Source: Streptomyces sp. NBC_01306 (GTDB lineage: Bacteria; Actinomycetota; Actinomycetes; Streptomycetales; Streptomycetaceae). From it: a DNA stretch of 64,000 nt. The position numbers and the translations under genes were made by a program. The notes beneath the pieces are model-generated. The model saw only the letters and a program-made list of their open reading frames with translations. It ran no database searches and was not told where the DNA came from. Location: contig NZ_JAPEPC010000001.1 in the NCBI RefSeq assembly GCF_026340465.1, positions 2,731,501 through 2,795,500 on the forward strand. The letters run 5' to 3'. Below, in pieces: positions 60,548-64,000 of this stretch (positions are counted from its first letter, which is position 1; the number at the start of each line of letters is the position of its first letter).

Positions 60548-63487
60548 TCACCCCGCCGCCGCAACTCCCCCACGCCACCCCGGAAGCAGCTCATCCAGCA
60601 ACGCCTCCGTACGCGGCGGCACCCCCCGGTCCCCGCCCCGTACGGTCAGATCCGCCGCAAGCTCCCGCAGCCGCGCCTCGTCGCCGGTCGCGTGGGTCGC
60701 GCGCAGCATCTCGTTCCACAGCCGCTCGTCCGCCGAGGATCCGGACACGGCGGCCCGCAGCGCGGCGATCGCCTTCTCCGGATGCTCCTGCTCCAGGTGG
60801 TGCGCCGACAGGGCCAGCGCGACATCGGCCACCAGCAGCGGCAGCTGCGTGTCGATGATCTCGTGGGTCAGCCAGGTGTAGCGGCCCTCCGTACGGTCAG
60901 CGAGCAGCGGCCCCCGTACCAGCCCGAGCGCATCGGTGAGCAGCCGCTCCCGCACCGAGGCGCGCCGCGCGCCCCGGCCCTCGGTCGCCTCGTGGTGGAG
61001 CGAACGGAGCACGTCCAGGTCGGACACCACGGACGGGGCCAGCGTGAGCCGCCCGGTGCTGTCCGTACGGAGCCGGGCCGAGCCGTCCTCGTCGGTGCCG
61101 AGCCACAGCCGCAGCCGCTCGATGAGCGCGTCGCACACCTCCGGGGTGACTCCGCGCGGCCACATGGCCGAGGCGAGGACCCGCGGGTGGACGCCCTCAC
61201 GGTGCAGCAGGAGCAGCGCGAGCGCTTCGTGCAGCAGGGCGCTGCGTTCGCTGTCCGGGGTGTCGAGGCCGATGATCTCGTACGGTCCGACCAGTCGCGC
61301 GTACACCGCGGGGCGGCCCTGCTCGGTGATGTCGACCAGGAACGGGCGGGCCGGTTCGGGCCCGTCACCCTCCGGGGCGGCGTCGGCGAAGAGCCGTACG
61401 ACCGCTTCGTGCTGCGCCTGCGGCAGCAGCTGCGCGTCGAGTTCGAGGCCGAGCAGCGGCGCGAGCAACCTGCCCTCTCCCGTGATCTCCAAGTCCCAGG
61501 TGGCACCCGGCAGTTGCCCGGCCGAACCGGCCCCGATCAGACAGCCGATGCCCAGCCGTCCCGAGTCGGCGGTGAGTTCGGCGAGCGCGGTGGCCTCGTC
61601 GGCGGTCGGTTCGTCCGCGACGAGCACCAGGTGCGGGGCCCAGCGGGTCTGCTGGGCCGGGCCGGTCCGCCCGGTGAGGACCGAGTCGTGGCCGGCCGCA
61701 CCGAGCGCGCTGCGGCGCTGCCCGATCTCCGCGCCGAGCGTCTCGATGAGTTCGTCGACGGAGCCGAGGTGGCGCAGCCGTGTCGGGGCCAGCGGGCTGA
61801 GCTCCGCGCCGAATCCCACGACCGTGACGGTCATCCGGTCCGACCAGCCGTTGGTGGCCAGTTCGGCGGCGACGGACGAGAGGACGGCTGCCCGGTCGGG
61901 GTCGGCCCCGGTGAGGGCGACGAGACCGGGCACGGCCTCCAGGTTCAGCAGCAGCCGCGCGTCGTCGCGGGTGCCGAGGCTCACGAGCCCCGGGTACGGG
62001 GCGGCCGAACTCTCCGGGTCGATCCCCTCGTACGTCGCGACGGCCGACCGCTCAAGCCGCCAGAACGTCTGGTCCTGGCCCAGCTCCCAGGGCGCCGGCG
62101 GCGTCCCCGACGGCTGGGCGAGCTGGAGGTGCAGATCGTCGTCGGTGAGCCAGGCCGCGTACACGACGGGCAGCGGGCGGCTCTCCCCGCCGAGCGAGGA
62201 GGAGAGGCCGCGGAGGGCCAGGTCCAGGAAGCGGACGGCGTCGGGGTCGGCCCCGACCAGCAGCGCGTCGTGCACATCGGCCTCGTCGCCGGTGGGGACC
62301 GGCGGCTCCATACCGCGCCGGCCGGCCACCGCGGTCATCGCCGACTGCCACAGCGCCATCCGGCGGCGGCGGCCCAGCGCGCCGAGGATTCCGGCGGCGA
62401 GCAGCGGGGCGCCGATGAGAGCAGCGGAGAGGCCGAGTCCGGAGTCGGAGCTCTGCGAGGGCGCCTCGGCGACCGCACCCGATCCGGCGCCGGAGCCCGT
62501 GGTGGGCGCGTTCGGGAGGCGCTGTTCCGGTACGGAGATCTGCGCCGTCGGGTTGTCACCGCGGCTGCCACCCTGGTGCTGCGCGGGCTGCTCCTGGTGG
62601 TTCCCGGACTTGGCGTAGTCGTCGATCTGGTGACGTACCTGCTCGGAGACGCTCGGCGCCTGGTCGGGCATCTGCACGACCTCGCCGCCGTGGGCGTCGG
62701 CCGGCATCTCCATGATCCAGCCGGGCCGGATCAGACTCGCCTCGGAGAGCTTCGTGCCGTCCGGCTGCATCCGGTCCTTGTTGAGCTGGTAGATCTCCTT
62801 GTACCTGCGGCCGTCGCCCAGGTGGCGCTGGGCTATCTCCCACAGCGAGTCGTGGTGGCGGCCCTCGGGCGGGCTGATCCGGTAGAACTTCGTCGCACCC
62901 TCGGTGCCGGTCTTCGCGTTCGCCTGCTCGGCGTGTGCCTGCGCGTCGGCCTGCGAGGCCACGGCGGCCTGCGCCTGCTGCGCGACGCCGACCCCGGGGG
63001 CCTGCTGCGCGGCGGCGACCGTCGGCTTGTGCGTCGACTCCAGGGACTGCCCGAACTGCGCGATCCCGGGTGCGAAGCTCGCGGCGGTGGCGCTGACCAG
63101 GAGCAGCGCGGCGATCAGCTGCCGGGCCAGCATCTGGCTGGGCCCCGCGCCGGGAATGTGCGAGGGCATCCCGACGCCGGAGACCGCGGCCTTGACTTCC
63201 ACGAGGACGCACGCGGCGAACTGCGCCCAGGCCAGCCAGACGACGCAGATCAGGATGTTCACGAACGTGTCGACGGTGATCTGCTGCTGCACCATGTCGA
63301 AGGACGGCATGCCGTGCGGCAGCGGCCAGCCCTGCGTGGACAGGGCCAGCGGCACGGCGAGCAGCAGCCCCGCGAGCGCGAGAAACGCGAAGAACGCCTT
63401 GGCGAAGTCACCCGCGGTCCGTTGCCGGGGCAGAGGCTGAGGCGTCCGGTTGGTCGGGCCCGTCGAGCCGGGAGTATTGCGCGCCAT
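60548..63487 (-). CDS. Membrane protein with LysM domain and BTAD domain
   Basis: A 979-residue protein. Three membrane helices lie in residues 28-140 (FAKAFFAFLALAGLLLAVPL, TFVNILICVVWLAWAQFAAC, LIAALLLVSATAASFAPG). An Ala/Gln-rich coiled coil precedes a LysM-like domain at about 205-265 (DSLWEIAQRHLGDGRRYKEIYQLN), and another helix is at about 352-372. A long cytoplasmic part ends in a bacterial transcriptional activator (BTAD) TPR-like domain (about 790-950: HLEQEHPEKAIAALRAAVSG). No OmpR-type DNA-binding domain precedes BTAD, so this is not a SARP activator. Similar proteins accompany Tad-type or secretion loci; the role is unknown. Confidence 0.8.
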   Translation of the reverse strand: MARNTPGSTGPTNRTPQPLPRQRTAGDFAKAFFAFLALAGLLLAVPLALSTQGWPLPHGMPSFDMVQQQITVDTFVNILICVVWLAWAQFAACVLVEVKAAVSGVGMPSHIPGAGPSQMLARQLIAALLLVSATAASFAPGIAQFGQSLESTHKPTVAAAQQAPGVGVAQQAQAAVASQADAQAHAEQANAKTGTEGATKFYRISPPEGRHHDSLWEIAQRHLGDGRRYKEIYQLNKDRMQPDGTKLSEASLIRPGWIMEMPADAHGGEVVQMPDQAPSVSEQVRHQIDDYAKSGNHQEQPAQHQGGSRGDNPTAQISVPEQRLPNAPTTGSGAGSGAVAEAPSQSSDSGLGLSAALIGAPLLAAGILGALGRRRRMALWQSAMTAVAGRRGMEPPVPTGDEADVHDALLVGADPDAVRFLDLALRGLSSSLGGESRPLPVVYAAWLTDDDLHLQLAQPSGTPPAPWELGQDQTFWRLERSAVATYEGIDPESSAAPYPGLVSLGTRDDARLLLNLEAVPGLVALTGADPDRAAVLSSVAAELATNGWSDRMTVTVVGFGAELSPLAPTRLRHLGSVDELIETLGAEIGQRRSALGAAGHDSVLTGRTGPAQQTRWAPHLVLVADEPTADEATALAELTADSGRLGIGCLIGAGSAGQLPGATWDLEITGEGRLLAPLLGLELDAQLLPQAQHEAVVRLFADAAPEGDGPEPARPFLVDITEQGRPAVYARLVGPYEIIGLDTPDSERSALLHEALALLLLHREGVHPRVLASAMWPRGVTPEVCDALIERLRLWLGTDEDGSARLRTDSTGRLTLAPSVVSDLDVLRSLHHEATEGRGARRASVRERLLTDALGLVRGPLLADRTEGRYTWLTHEIIDTQLPLLVADVALALSAHHLEQEHPEKAIAALRAAVSGSSADERLWNEMLRATHATGDEARLRELAADLTVRGGDRGVPPRTEALLDELLPGWRGGVAAAG

Positions 63488-63921
63488 GGCGGGTGTCCTG
63501 TGTGGAGGGAGCGGGTTCGGGATCGTCGGGGTCGCTGGTCGTCAGTCGTCGGAAGTCGTCGGAGCCGGTCGGAAGCCGAGGGGGGTGGACCGAGCCTACC
63601 GAGATGGTACGGACGGTTTCGAAAGACAGACAGGGCCCGGGGGACACAACGTGCCCGAAATAGCACCCCTGTTGACACTTGCCCTGATTAGTCGCTGGCG
63701 GGCCGGAGAACTGGAGGCCCAGCCGTAACCGGTACGGTCGCTGGACCGGCGGAGTGACTCAGCGGAGTGGCTCAACTGCAAGCCCCTGAAAGTCCGTTGC
63801 TCCGGGTGCGCCCCAGCCTCCATGCTGTGCCGACCGCCGCCGATCCGATCGGCGGACCCATGATCCGTCATCCCATTGATCCGTCATCCCATGGTCCGGA
63901 GCATCCGGAGAAGGAGCGTTG
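63488..63921. other. 434-base intergenic region upstream of the last gene
   Basis: No gene seen. TTGACA at 63672-63677 is a good -35 sequence for the rightward gene, but no matching -10 is evident at 17-18 bases. Short GATCCGTCATCCCAT direct repeats occur at about 63862-63892. Confidence 0.45.
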
Positions 63922-64000
63922 ATGCCCCAGGCCGTCGAGGAGTACGTCGTGTCCGGCCCCGAGAGCGGCCCGTACGCGATCACCACGGGCCCGGACGGCG
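63922..64000 (+). CDS. Virginiamycin B lyase-like protein, partial (cut by window end)
   Basis: Only the first 26 codons are present: an ATG preceded by AAGGAG, then EEYVVSGPESGPYAITTGPDG. The pattern of a beta-propeller repeat beginning (V/I)xxGPxxGPYAIxxGPDG is typical of Vgb-type streptogramin B lyases and their streptomycete relatives, seven-bladed propellers. Full-length family members are about 290 residues. Function cannot be confirmed from this fragment. Confidence 0.6.
   Translation, partial: MPQAVEEYVVSGPESGPYAITTGPDG

Noticed and set aside
60692..63691. A 999-residue rightward frame over the LysM/BTAD gene
   Set aside because: It is antisense to a gene with recognisable membrane helices and BTAD domain, has no domain of its own and shows low-complexity Arg/Gly/Val/Leu composition.
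1..64000. tRNA, rRNA, integrase, transposase or attachment site
   Set aside because: I saw no tRNA-like cloverleaf, rRNA stretch, transposase motif or flanking direct repeat that would mark a mobile element, although the 34-55 kb part looks accessory by gene content.

Overview
The window is high-GC DNA (about 70% by eye, codon third positions almost all G or C). It carries a complete 14-gene nuo operon, a menaquinone (futalosine-route) gene group, WhiJ-type XRE/DUF397/ATP-binding regulators, many secreted Ser/Gly-rich proteins and a virginiamycin B lyase-like gene. Together these indicate a Streptomyces-type actinomycete chromosome. No rRNA, tRNA, CRISPR array, insertion sequence or integrase was recognised.

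Layout. 1-3.3 kb: HxlR regulator divergent from an NmrA-like reductase, a RarD-like permease and a TetR regulator. 3.4-6.9 kb: ABC exporter pair and a membrane-anchored LolA-like protein. 7.2-14 kb: polyprenyl diphosphate synthase divergent from a POT peptide transporter, followed by a CocE hydrolase, fumarylacetoacetase and a GOLPH3-like protein. 14-16.3 kb: RecQ. 16.7-32.8 kb: nuoA-N on the minus strand, preceded by a Rex-type operator and a -10 element. 33.6-38.9 kb: NlpC/P60 endopeptidase, SnoaL-like/SDR pair, Ig-like/ricin membrane protein (apparently leaderless) and an HSL-type esterase. 38.9-44.9 kb: an accessory locus with a STAND NTPase, a zinc-finger protein, three proteins ending in the same short motif, a Crp/Fnr regulator and a class III cyclase-like protein. 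45-55.7 kb: mixed accessory genes (trans-acting enoyl reductase-like protein, anti-sigma-like kinase plus XRE/DUF397, efflux proteins, DUF1059, DUF4232 lipoprotein, TetR/SDR pair with two palindromic operators, secreted protein). 55.8-60.3 kb: geranylgeranyl-reductase-type flavoprotein, acetyltransferase, menG, an amidohydrolase-like remnant and mqnC. 60.5-63.5 kb: a membrane LysM/BTAD protein. The window ends inside a virginiamycin B lyase-like gene.

How it fits together. The polyprenyl synthase, MqnC, MenG and the flavoprotein reductase make and modify menaquinone. NuoA-N feeds electrons from NADH into that pool, and the Rex site would tie nuo expression to the NADH/NAD+ ratio. The strongest candidate for an undescribed system is 38.9-44.9 kb. 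There a cyclic-nucleotide-type Crp/Fnr regulator sits divergently beside a cyclase-fold gene and next to a STAND NTPase operon, and members of both operons share the same short glycine-rich motifs.

All functional calls rest on reading the translated sequence and on remembered family motifs. No database search was run.
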